NCBI GenBank assembly: GCA_037190175.1
Contig: JBBCJM010000259.1
Span: forward strand, 1-26,640
Origin: JBBCJM01 sp037190175
GTDB taxonomy: Bacteria; Pseudomonadota; Alphaproteobacteria; Rhodobacterales; Rhodobacteraceae
Direction: 5' to 3'
Length of the DNA: 26,640 bases
Below the pieces are notes generated by a model, which did not search any database, had not been told where the DNA came from, and saw only the letters and a program-made list of their open reading frames with translations. Positions 14,882 to 21,941 of the stretch are shown here, one piece after another. The position numbers were made by a program, and so were the translations under genes. How positions within the stretch are numbered: position 1 is the stretch's first letter; every line of letters begins with the position of its first letter.

Positions 14882-14950
14882 CCGTTTCCTTCAAAGGAAA
14901 CGGCACGATTTCTTCGAAGAAATCGCGTCCGGTTTCTTCGAAGAAACCGG
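14882..14950. repeat. Array of three back-to-back palindromes
   Basis: Three palindromes stand 2 and 3 bases apart in the kduD-uxuB gap. 14882-14903 has 10-bp arms CCGTTTCCTT/AAGGAAACGG around CA. 14906-14925 is a perfect 20-base palindrome built on TTTCTTCGAAGAAA. 14929-14950 is a perfect 22-base palindrome with the same core and CCGG ends. In RNA each forms a strong hairpin. The A/T-rich cores stand out from the surrounding GC-rich DNA. Possible roles are mRNA processing or partial termination inside the operon, or members of a dispersed palindromic repeat family. Confidence 0.9.
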
Positions 14951-14962
14951 GGGCGCGGGCGG

Positions 14963-15688
14963 TCAGCGGGCAAGCCAGCCTCCGTCGACGTTCAGCACCG
15001 CGCCGTGGATGTAGCGCGCGGCCGGCGAGGCCAGGAACACCGCGGCCTCGCCGATATCCTCCGGCCGGCCCCAGCGCCCCGCAGGGATGCGCTCGAGGAT
15101 GGCCTTGTTGCGGCCGGGGTCGGCGCGCAGGGCCTCGGTGTTGTTGGTCTCGATATAGCCCGGCGCGATGGCGTTGACGTTGATCCCCCTCGCCGCCCAT
15201 TCGTTGGCCAGCAGTTTCGTGATCCCCGCCACCCCGTGCTTGGAGGCGGTGTAGGAGGGCACCCGGATGCCGCCCTGGAAGGACAGGAGCGAGGCGATGT
15301 TGACGATCCGGCCCCCCGCCCCCCGGGCGAGGGCGGCCCTGGCGAAGCTCTGGCAGGTGAAGAACACCGCCTTGAGGTTCACGTCCATCACCGCGTCCCA
15401 GTCCTCTTCGCTGAAGTCCAGCGCATCGGCGCGGCGGATGATGCCGGCGTTGTTGACCAGGATGTCCACCGGGCGGTCCGCGAACACCTCCCGCGCCGCC
15501 ATCGGGTCGGCGAAGTCGAGCCGCAGCTCCTCGCCGCCGGTGAGCCGCACCGTCTCGGCGCAGCTTGACCGCCCGGCGGCGATCACCTGCGCACCGGCGC
15601 GGGCCATCGACACCGCGATGGCCTGCCCGATCCCGGTATTGGCGCCGGTCACCAGCGCGGTCCGGCCTTCGAGCGAGAAGGGGTTCAT
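14963..15688 (-). CDS. kduD: 2-dehydro-3-deoxy-D-gluconate 5-dehydrogenase
   Basis: A 241-residue classical short-chain dehydrogenase. It converts 2,5-diketo-3-deoxygluconate to KDG, the last step of unsaturated uronate breakdown. The cofactor motif TGANTGIG is at residues 14-21, NNAG at 79-82, and the catalytic Ser133, Tyr146 and Lys150 lie in IASLLSF and PSYTASKHG. GINVNAIAPGYIETNNT is characteristic of the KduD subgroup. SDR substrate assignment alone would be weak, but the ATGA overlap with kduI makes KduD the clear choice. Downstream, the triple palindrome precedes uxuB. Confidence 0.93.
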   Translation of the reverse strand: MNPFSLEGRTALVTGANTGIGQAIAVSMARAGAQVIAAGRSSCAETVRLTGGEELRLDFADPMAAREVFADRPVDILVNNAGIIRRADALDFSEEDWDAVMDVNLKAVFFTCQSFARAALARGAGGRIVNIASLLSFQGGIRVPSYTASKHGVAGITKLLANEWAARGINVNAIAPGYIETNNTEALRADPGRNKAILERIPAGRWGRPEDIGEAAVFLASPAARYIHGAVLNVDGGWLAR

Positions 15689-16509
15689 GCCAGTTCCCCC
15701 GGCTGGATGAAGTCCATGTCGGTGTAGTCCACGTTGTCGCCCGCCATGGCCCAGATGAAGGTATAGCTGCCGATGCCGGCCCCGGCATGGATCGACCAGG
15801 GGGGCGAGATCGCGGCCTCCTCATTGGCGACCAGCAGGTGGCGGGTCTCCTGCGGCTCGCCCATCAGGTGCAGCACGCGGGAGGCGGGCTCCATCCCCCA
15901 GTAGAGATAGGCCTCCATCCGCCGGTCGTGGATATGGGTGGGCATGGTGTTCCAGACGGAGCCGTCCAGCAGCCGCGTGTAGCCCAGCACCAGCTGGCAG
16001 CTGTCCATCACCAGCGGGTGGATGAACTGGTTGATCACCCGCTTGTTCGAGGTGGCCGTCTCGCCCAGCCGCACCTCCTTGCTGTCGGCGAGCCGGATCA
16101 GGCGGTGCGGGCAGGCGCGGTGGGCGGGGGCGGAGGTCAGGTAGAACCGGCCCTGGCCGGAAAAGGTCACCGGCCCGGCGCCCATGCCCAGATAGAGCAC
16201 GTCGCCCTGTTCCAGGGTCCAGCTCTCGCCCGCGGCGGCCACGGTCCCGGTGCCGCCGATGTTCACCACCCCCAGCTCGCGGCGGTCGAGGAAGGAGGGC
16301 GTTTTCGTCTCCTCCACCCTGTCGAGCACCAGCGAACCGCCCGCCGGCACCGCGCCGCCCAGCACGAAGCGGTCGTAGTGGGTATAGACCAGCCGGATCT
16401 CCCCCTCGCGGAACATCCCCTGCGCCAGGAAATGGCGGCGCAGGGCGGCGGTATCCATCCCCCTCGCATGGTCGGGGTGGATGGCGTGGCGGGTTTCAAC
16501 GGTCAGCAT
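15685..16509 (-). CDS. kduI: 5-dehydro-4-deoxy-D-glucuronate isomerase
   Basis: A 274-residue cupin-fold zinc isomerase that converts 5-keto-4-deoxyuronate (DKI) to 2,5-diketo-3-deoxygluconate. Zinc ligands are visible as His192 and His194 (THIHDRR), Glu199 (MEAYLYW) and His241 (PPWSIHAG). Each is four residues before the E. coli positions 196, 198, 203 and 245. Length is close to E. coli KduI (278). It lies 7 bases after kdgF and overlaps the kduD start by four bases. Its presence shows the operon handles unsaturated uronates released by lyases acting on pectin, alginate or glycosaminoglycans, although no lyase is in view. Confidence 0.96.
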   Translation of the reverse strand: MLTVETRHAIHPDHARGMDTAALRRHFLAQGMFREGEIRLVYTHYDRFVLGGAVPAGGSLVLDRVEETKTPSFLDRRELGVVNIGGTGTVAAAGESWTLEQGDVLYLGMGAGPVTFSGQGRFYLTSAPAHRACPHRLIRLADSKEVRLGETATSNKRVINQFIHPLVMDSCQLVLGYTRLLDGSVWNTMPTHIHDRRMEAYLYWGMEPASRVLHLMGEPQETRHLLVANEEAAISPPWSIHAGAGIGSYTFIWAMAGDNVDYTDMDFIQPGELA

Positions 16510-16516
16510 GGCGTCC

Positions 16517-16828
16517 TCACAGGAAATCGTCGCGGCGGGGGGCGAAGCCGTCGATCAGCACGCCCTCTTCCAGGCAGGTGCAGCCGTGCTCGACCCCCGA
16601 GGGAATCACGAAGGCGTCCCCCGGACCTACCTCGGCCACCCGCCCGCCGATGGCAAACCGGAACCGGCCGGAGAGCACATAGGTCGACTGCACATGCGGG
16701 TGGGAATGCAGCCGCCCCTCGGCCCCGGCCGCGAACCGGAACCGCACGGTCATCAGTTCCGCGCTGTCGGCCAGCACCTGCCGGGTGACGCCGGGGTCGG
16801 TCGCCACGATGGGGAAGCGCGCGCTCAC
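16517..16828 (-). CDS. kdgF: KdgF-like cupin (unsaturated uronate linearisation)
   Basis: A 103-residue single-domain cupin. KdgF proteins open the ring of 4,5-unsaturated monouronates from pectin or alginate to the linear ketouronate, the substrate of KduI. The metal site is visible in LHSHPHVQSTYVLSGRF (His41, His43, Gln47) and IPSGVEHG (His81). The C-terminal VLIDGFAPRRDDFL is typical of KdgF, with Asp93 and Arg98/Arg99 in the catalytic region. The start is GTG at 16828, overlapping the TRAP permease stop in GTGA; internal ATGs would delete the first strand. Tight coupling to the TRAP genes suggests the transporter imports the same unsaturated sugars. A generic sugar-binding cupin is the main alternative. 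Confidence 0.88.
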   Translation of the reverse strand: MSARFPIVATDPGVTRQVLADSAELMTVRFRFAAGAEGRLHSHPHVQSTYVLSGRFRFAIGGRVAEVGPGDAFVIPSGVEHGCTCLEEGVLIDGFAPRRDDFL

Positions 16829-18105
16829 CGGAACAGGCTCGGCAGCCAGAGCGACAGCGCCGGCACATAGGTCACCAGCATCAGCACCACGAAGCCCGCG
16901 CCGTAGAAGGGCCAGATCGAGCGCATCGCCTCGCCCACGCTGATCTTGCCCACCGCGCAGGCCACGAACTGCACTGCCCCCACCGGCGGGGTGTTCAGCC
17001 CGATGCCGAGGTTCAGGATCATGATCACCCCGAAATGCACCGGATCGACGCCGAAGGCCTGAGCGATGGGCAGGAAGATCGGGGTGGCGATGATGATCGT
17101 GGGCCCCATGTCCATGAAGGTGCCCAGCGCCAGCAGGATCAGGTTCAGCAGAAGCAGCACCACCAGCGGGTTGTCCGAGATCGCGCTCATCCCGCGGATC
17201 AGCGCCCTGGGCACCTGATGATAGGCCATCAGCCAGGAAAAGGCGCTGGCGGTGCCGATGATCAGCAGCACCATCGCCGTGGTGCGCACCGCGCCCATGG
17301 TGGCCTCGACGAAAGCCTTCCACGACAGTTCGCGGTAGACCAGCGCGGTGACCAGCAGCGCATAGAACACCGCGACGCAGGAGCTTTCGGTGGCGGTGAA
17401 CACGCCCGAGCGCACGCCGGCGAAGATGATCACCAGCAAAAGCAGCCCCGGCACCGCCACCGCGCCCAGATGCAGCACGATGGCCAGGCCCGGGAAGGGC
17501 TCGGTCGGATAGCCGCGCCGGCCCGCCACCCACCAGGCCGCGATCATCAGCGCCACCGCCAGCATCAGCCCCGGGATGATGCCGGCGGTGAAGAGGTCGG
17601 CGATCGAGATGTTCCCCCCGGCCGAGATCGAATAGATGATCATGTTGTGCGAGGGCGGCAGCAGCAGCGCGATCAGCGAGGCCATCGAGGTGATGTTGAC
17701 CGCATAGTCGGCGCCATAGCCGCGCGCCTTCATCTGCGGGATCATCAGCCCGCCCACCGCCGCGGCCTCGGCCACCGCGGAACCCGAGATACCGCCGAAG
17801 AGCGTGGAGGCCGCGATGTTCACCTGGCCGAGCCCGCCCCGCAGGTGCCCCACCATGGAGCCGGCGAAGGAGACGATCCGCCCGGCGATGCCGCCGCGCA
17901 CCATGATGTCGCCGGCATAGATGAACATCGGGATCGCCAGCAGCGAGAAGACGTTCATCCCCGAGTTCAGCCGCTGGAACACGATCAGCGGCGGCAGGCC
18001 CATGTAGGCCACGGTCAGCAGCGAGGAGGCCCCCAGGCACCAGGCCACCGGCGTGCCGATCAGTAGGAGGAGCGAGAAGCTGCCGAAGAGGATCCACAGC
18101 TCCAT
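16825..18105 (-). CDS. TRAP transporter large permease (DctM-like)
   Basis: A 426-residue inner-membrane protein with about 11-12 hydrophobic helices, the ion-coupled transport subunit of a tripartite ATP-independent periplasmic (TRAP) transporter. Typical motifs are FGGISGSAVAEAAAVGGLMIPQM (about 94-116, hallmark of DctM), LLLPPSHNMIIYSI, and NLGIGLNTPPVGAVQFVACAVG near the C-terminus. It would use a sodium or proton gradient to import the sugar acid delivered by the periplasmic protein. One base separates the dctQ-like stop from its ATG, and its own stop overlaps the kdgF GTG, so the three are expected to be co-translated. Operon context indicates a uronate substrate. Confidence 0.94.
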   Translation of the reverse strand: MELWILFGSFSLLLLIGTPVAWCLGASSLLTVAYMGLPPLIVFQRLNSGMNVFSLLAIPMFIYAGDIMVRGGIAGRIVSFAGSMVGHLRGGLGQVNIAASTLFGGISGSAVAEAAAVGGLMIPQMKARGYGADYAVNITSMASLIALLLPPSHNMIIYSISAGGNISIADLFTAGIIPGLMLAVALMIAAWWVAGRRGYPTEPFPGLAIVLHLGAVAVPGLLLLVIIFAGVRSGVFTATESSCVAVFYALLVTALVYRELSWKAFVEATMGAVRTTAMVLLIIGTASAFSWLMAYHQVPRALIRGMSAISDNPLVVLLLLNLILLALGTFMDMGPTIIIATPIFLPIAQAFGVDPVHFGVIMILNLGIGLNTPPVGAVQFVACAVGKISVGEAMRSIWPFYGAGFVVLMLVTYVPALSLWLPSLFR

Positions 18106-18106
18106 C

Positions 18107-18625
18107 TCAGACCTCCGTCACGCCATGGCCGCCGGTGGTGGTCGCGGCCACCCGCAGCCCCGCCGCGCGCCGCGCCAGCCGCTCCAGCGAGAAGATCGCC
18201 ACCAGCGCGCCGCCCACCACCACCGGCAGGTAGGTATGCGCGACCGAGATATGCAGCACCGGGATGGTGGCGCCGAAGGTGCCCAGCGCCAGCTGCCCGC
18301 CATAGACCACCATGCCGGCGCCGAAGATCAGCACCACCAGATCAGAGGCCACGTCCATCATCACCTTGGCCCGGCGCGGCACCAGATGGGTGATCAGGTC
18401 GAAGCTGAGGTGAAACCCCTCGCGGGTGCCCACCGCGGCGCCCAGCAGGATGAACCAGCTCATCAGCAGGATCGACAGCGCCTCGGTCCAGTTGGGGCTG
18501 TCGTTCAGCACGTAGCGGCCCCAGACCTGCCAGCCCACGAAGGCGGTCATCAGGATCATGCAGGTGGCGGCCAGCCACAGCGCGACCCGGGCGATGGCCC
18601 CGAGGACCGTCGCGATCATCTGCAT
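18107..18625 (-). CDS. TRAP transporter small permease (DctQ-like)
   Basis: A 172-residue membrane protein with four hydrophobic helices (about 8-28, 46-68, 92-112 and 130-150), the DctQ topology. FVGWQVWGRYVLNDSPNWTE (about 29-48) and AVGTREGFHLSFD (about 64-76) are characteristic of the family. It pairs with the large permease to form the TRAP membrane complex. The ATG at 18625 is used; ATG at 18619 is a close alternative. A 68-base gap separates it from the binding-protein gene and contains a short GC hairpin (18671-18683) that could lower downstream relative to binding-protein expression. Confidence 0.93.
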   Translation of the reverse strand: MQMIATVLGAIARVALWLAATCMILMTAFVGWQVWGRYVLNDSPNWTEALSILLMSWFILLGAAVGTREGFHLSFDLITHLVPRRAKVMMDVASDLVVLIFGAGMVVYGGQLALGTFGATIPVLHISVAHTYLPVVVGGALVAIFSLERLARRAAGLRVAATTTGGHGVTEV

Positions 18626-18693
18626 CTTTGTCTCTCCGGGCAGGGGGGAGGGGTCGCGGCGAGCGCTGCGGCCCGCCGCGGGCTCTCACGCGG

Positions 18694-19677
18694 TCACTCG
18701 ACGGCGCGGATGCGCTCGACCAGCGCCTTCAGCGTGTCGGAGGTCACGTGCTTTTCATAGACCGGCACCATCGCCTCGATGAAGGCGGTCTTGTCGATGT
18801 CGCTGACGATCTGCACGCCCGCGGCGCGGACCTTCTCCTCCGACGCCTTCTCGCGCGCCACCCATTCCTCGCGCATGTAGGGCACGCTTTCCTTGGCCGC
18901 CTGCCGCACCAGTTCCTGGTCCTCGGGCGACAGCTTGTCCCAGGTGATCTTCGACATCACCAGCACCTCGGGCACGATCAGGTGCTCGTTCAGCGAGTAA
19001 TAGCCCGCCACCTCGAAATGGCCCGAGGATTCGAAGGAGGGCCAGTTGTTCTCGGCCCCGTCGATCACCCCGGTCTGGATCGAGGAATAGACCTCGCCAT
19101 AGGGCATCGGCGTGGCATTGGCGCCCAGCGCGGTCATCATGTCCACGAAGATGTCGGACTGCATGACGCGGATCTTCATCCCCTGCAGGTCCTCGACCGA
19201 GGTGATGGGCTTCTCGCGGTTGTAGAAGGAGCGCGAGCCCGCGTCGTAATAGGCCAGCACCACGAAGCCGTGCGGCTCGAAGGCGCGGCCGATGTCGGCG
19301 CCGATCTCGCCGTCCATCACCTTCTGCATGTGCTCGACCGAGCGGAAGATGAAGGGCAGGGCGACGACCTTGGTCTCCTCCACCACGTTGTTGAACGGAC
19401 CCATCGAGACGCGGTTGAGGTCGATCACCCCGAACTGGGTCTGCTCGATGGTGTCCTTCTCCTCGCCCAGCTGGGCCGAGTGGAACACCTCGACGCAGAT
19501 GCGCCCGCCCGAGCGTTCCTTGAGCAGCTCGCCCATCTTCTCCACCGCCAGCACGGTCGGATAGCCGGCCGGGTGGGTGTCGGACGAGCGCAGTTGCAGC
19601 TCGCATTCGGCCAGCGCCGCCCCGGCCGTCGCCGCGGAGGCAAGGAGCGCCGCCGTCAGGGTCTTCAGGTGTTTCAT
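18694..19677 (-). CDS. TRAP transporter substrate-binding protein (DctP-like)
   Basis: A 327-residue periplasmic protein. A signal peptide (MKHLKTLTAALLASA..., cleavage after ALA near residue 23) precedes a DctP-type domain. GMKIRVMQSDIF contains Arg170, at the position that binds the ligand carboxylate in the family. PMPYGEVYSSIQTGVIDGAE (191-210) is the other hallmark. FNNVVEETKVV and ALPFIFRSVEHMQ are typical of the sugar-acid (uronate-type) clade as far as I can judge. It captures the uronate and delivers it to the two permeases encoded next. It lies 29 bases after uxaC on the same strand, so it is likely part of the same transcript. Confidence 0.94.
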   Translation of the reverse strand: MKHLKTLTAALLASAATAGAALAECELQLRSSDTHPAGYPTVLAVEKMGELLKERSGGRICVEVFHSAQLGEEKDTIEQTQFGVIDLNRVSMGPFNNVVEETKVVALPFIFRSVEHMQKVMDGEIGADIGRAFEPHGFVVLAYYDAGSRSFYNREKPITSVEDLQGMKIRVMQSDIFVDMMTALGANATPMPYGEVYSSIQTGVIDGAENNWPSFESSGHFEVAGYYSLNEHLIVPEVLVMSKITWDKLSPEDQELVRQAAKESVPYMREEWVAREKASEEKVRAAGVQIVSDIDKTAFIEAMVPVYEKHVTSDTLKALVERIRAVE

Positions 19678-19706
19678 CTTGTCCTCCCTTGGTGGTTCTT
19701 CGTCGT

Positions 19707-21113
19707 TCAAAGCCGGTAGGCGCGTTTGGCCAGCCGGTAGGCGAGGTCCTGGGCGACCTCGTGGGCCTCGTCCTCGGCCAGCCGGCCGGTCGCGACCAGC
19801 GTGGCGAGGAAGGCGCTGTCCACCCGGCGGGCCACGTCGTGGCGGGCCGGAATCGACAGATAGGCGCGGGTGTCGTCGTTGAAGCCTACCGTGTTGTAGA
19901 AGCCGGCGGTTTCCGTGGTCATCTCGCGGAACCGTCGCATCCCCTCGGGGCTGTCGTGGAACCACCAGGCGGGGCCGAGCCGCAGCGCGGGATAGACGCC
20001 CGCCAGCGGCGCGAGTTCCCGGGCATAGGCGGTCTCGTCCAGGGTGAAGAGGATGACGGTCAGCCCGGGCTCCATCCCCACGGCGTCCAGCAGCGGCTTC
20101 AAGGCGCGCACGTAGTCGGTGCGGGTGGGGATGTCGAAGCCCTTGTCGCGGCCGAAGGCGGCCAGAGACGGGGCCGAATGGTTGCGATACGCCCCGGGAT
20201 GGATCTGCAGCACCAGCCCGTCCTCCAGGCTCATCCGCGCCATCTCGGTCAGCATCTGGCCGCGGAAGGCGTCGGCCTCCTCGGGGGTGCAGGTGCCCTT
20301 GAGGGCCTTCTGGAACAGCGCGGCGGCGTCCTGCGGGTTCAGGTTCTCGGTGCGGGCGGTGGGGTGGCCGTGGTCGGAGGAGGTGCAGCCGAAGGTCTTG
20401 AAGAAGGCGCGGCGGGCGCGGTGCGCGGCCAGGTAGCCGGGCCAGGTGGCGGTATCCTCGCCGGTCAGTTCCCCCAGCCTCTCGACGTTCCCGGCAAAGC
20501 CCGGGAAGTCCGGGTCCACCACCGCGTCGGGGCGATAGGCGGGGATCACCCGGCCCTTCCAGCCGCTGTCGCGGATCATCGCGTGCCAGCGCAGGTCATC
20601 GAGCGCGCCGTCGGTGGTGGAGATGGCCTCGATGTTGAAGCGTTCATGGAGCGCCCGGGGGCGGAAGGCCGGGGTCGCCAAAGCCTCGGCGATGCGGTCG
20701 TAATACTGGTCCGCGGTGGCCTCGGTCAGCCGCTCGGTGAAGCCGAACACCGTCTCGAAGGCATGGTCCAGCCACAGGCGGGAAGGCGTGCCGCGGAACA
20801 GGTGGTAGTGCCGCGCGAACAGCCGCCAGATTGTCCGCCCGTCCGTCTCGACCGGCCCGCCGTCCGCCCGCGGCACGCCCAGGTCGGCCAGGGCCACCCC
20901 CTGCGAGCAGAGCATGCGGAACACGTAGTGGTCTGGGGTGACGAACAGTTGCGCCGGGTCGGGGAAGGGCGCGTCCTCGGCGTACCAGCGCGGGTCGGTA
21001 TGGCCGTGGGGGCTGATAATGGGCAGGTCGCGCACGCCGTCATAGAGCGCCCGCGCCAGCCCCCGCGTGGCGGGGTCGGCTGGAAACAGGCGGTCGGGGT
21101 GCAGCAGACCCAA
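19707..21113 (-). CDS. uxaC: Glucuronate isomerase (uronate isomerase)
   Basis: A roughly 468-residue amidohydrolase-superfamily enzyme. It isomerises D-glucuronate to D-fructuronate (or galacturonate to tagaturonate). The metal motif HGH lies at residues 36-38 in PIISPHGHTDPRW. Other landmarks are KTFGCTSSDHGHPT, QIHPGAYRNHS, PAWWFHDSPEGMRRFREM and GFNDDTRAYLS. I choose TTG at 21113, giving MGLLHPDRLFPADP. A GGGAG ribosome-binding site lies 8 bases upstream of it, and relatives usually begin just before LHPDRLFP. A GTG at 21137 would add eight residues and remains possible. It is the first gene of the leftward operon, with a candidate operator upstream. No uxaA/uxaB is present, so the glucuronate branch is favoured. 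Confidence 0.94.
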   Translation of the reverse strand: MGLLHPDRLFPADPATRGLARALYDGVRDLPIISPHGHTDPRWYAEDAPFPDPAQLFVTPDHYVFRMLCSQGVALADLGVPRADGGPVETDGRTIWRLFARHYHLFRGTPSRLWLDHAFETVFGFTERLTEATADQYYDRIAEALATPAFRPRALHERFNIEAISTTDGALDDLRWHAMIRDSGWKGRVIPAYRPDAVVDPDFPGFAGNVERLGELTGEDTATWPGYLAAHRARRAFFKTFGCTSSDHGHPTARTENLNPQDAAALFQKALKGTCTPEEADAFRGQMLTEMARMSLEDGLVLQIHPGAYRNHSAPSLAAFGRDKGFDIPTRTDYVRALKPLLDAVGMEPGLTVILFTLDETAYARELAPLAGVYPALRLGPAWWFHDSPEGMRRFREMTTETAGFYNTVGFNDDTRAYLSIPARHDVARRVDSAFLATLVATGRLAEDEAHEVAQDLAYRLAKRAYRL

Positions 21114-21119
21114 GCGATT

Positions 21120-21130
21120 CTCTCCCTCCC
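21120..21130 (-). promoter_or_regulatory. Ribosome-binding site deciding the uxaC start
   Basis: GGGAGGGAGAG on the minus strand places a GGAG core 8 bases before the TTG at 21113. It lies inside the longer frame that begins with GTG at 21137, supporting the shorter product. Confidence 0.5.
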
Positions 21131-21185
21131 ACGGCACCTTTTCCGGCGCCTTGGCCGCTTGGGGCAGGACCCCCTTCCCATTCGG

Positions 21186-21212
21186 CTAGTATGGTAATAT
21201 GCTAGTTGCAAC
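21186..21212. promoter_or_regulatory. Candidate operator for the GntR regulator between divergent genes
   Basis: The 120-base uxaC-regulator gap is unusually A/T-rich here. A quasi-palindrome, CTAGTAT-GGTAAT-ATGCTAG (21186-21205, six of seven arm pairs), adjoins the perfect palindrome GTTGCAAC (21205-21212). On the minus strand TTGCAA could act as the -35 of the uxaC promoter. Position and symmetry fit autoregulation and control of both operons by the GntR/FCD protein. Confidence 0.45.
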
Positions 21213-21233
21213 ACGCTGTCAACGGAGGCCCGG

Positions 21234-21941
21234 ATGGCCGAACTCGCCGCGCTGCGCCTTCTCGATCAGATCGCCCGCCCCTCGGTCGCCGACACGGTGT
21301 TCGACGAGTTGCACCAGCAGATCCTGGCGCTGGAACTGCCGCCTGGGGCGAAGCTGTCCGAGGTGGACGTGGCCCGCGCGCTGGGCGTCTCGCGCCAGCC
21401 GGTGCGGGATGCGTTCTACCGGCTGTCGAAGCTGGGCTTCCTGGTGATCCGGCCGCAGCGGGCCACCACCGTCTCGGCGATCTCGGAAAGGATGGTGATG
21501 CAGGCGCGCTTCATCCGCTCGGCCATCGAGGCGGAGACGGTGCGGCTGGCCTGCGACCGGCTGACGGCCGAGGGCTTCGCCGCGCTGGAGGCGCTGATCG
21601 ACCGGCAGAAGGCGGCGGTGGCGGCGGGGGACCGCAAGGGCTTCCACGCGCTGGACGACGCCTTTCACCGCGAGCTCTGCGCGCGGGCCGGCCAGGCCCA
21701 TGCCTGGGACGTGATCCGCGAGAACAAGGCGCATATGGACCGGGTTCGGCTGCTGTCCCTCACCTTCGGCTCGCAGGATGCGCTTGACGATCACCTGAAG
21801 ATCATGGAGGCGCTGAGGGCGCGCGACCCGGCCCGCGCGATGGAGGAGATGCGGTCGCACCTGTCGCGGCTGAAGACCCAGATCCGCCGTATCCGGGCCG
21901 AGAACGAGAGTTACTTCGAGGGCGATCCGGTCGATGACTGA
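21234..21941 (+). CDS. GntR family regulator with FCD effector domain
   Basis: A 235-residue FadR-subfamily transcription factor. The winged helix-turn-helix spans about residues 18-80 (LSEVDVARALGVSRQPVRDA, then GFLVIRPQRATTV). The all-helical FCD domain (about 85-215) keeps the usual metal/acid-binding residues: an Asp-x3-His in DDAFHREL, a His in DDHLKIMEA and a His in MRSHLSRL. Such regulators (UxuR/ExuR-like) usually release DNA on binding a sugar acid. Divergence from uxaC and an 8-base overlap with the kinase gene indicate local control of the uronate island, probably as a repressor. An AACGGAGG ribosome-binding site lies five bases before the ATG. The effector is unknown; fructuronate, KDG or an unsaturated uronate are candidates. 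Confidence 0.92.
   Translation: MAELAALRLLDQIARPSVADTVFDELHQQILALELPPGAKLSEVDVARALGVSRQPVRDAFYRLSKLGFLVIRPQRATTVSAISERMVMQARFIRSAIEAETVRLACDRLTAEGFAALEALIDRQKAAVAAGDRKGFHALDDAFHRELCARAGQAHAWDVIRENKAHMDRVRLLSLTFGSQDALDDHLKIMEALRARDPARAMEEMRSHLSRLKTQIRRIRAENESYFEGDPVDD

Noticed and set aside
14882..14950. A CRISPR array or heat-shock elements
   Set aside because: There are only three units, the units are themselves palindromic, and spacers are 2-3 bases, so it is not CRISPR. The TTC/GAA pattern resembles eukaryotic heat-shock boxes by chance of palindromic sequence only.
14899..15014. Coding sequence reading through the palindromes (FFEET/FFEEI repeats)
   Set aside because: It arises from translating the TTCTTCGAAGAA repeats in a frame that overlaps kduD and uxuB; no start site or family support.
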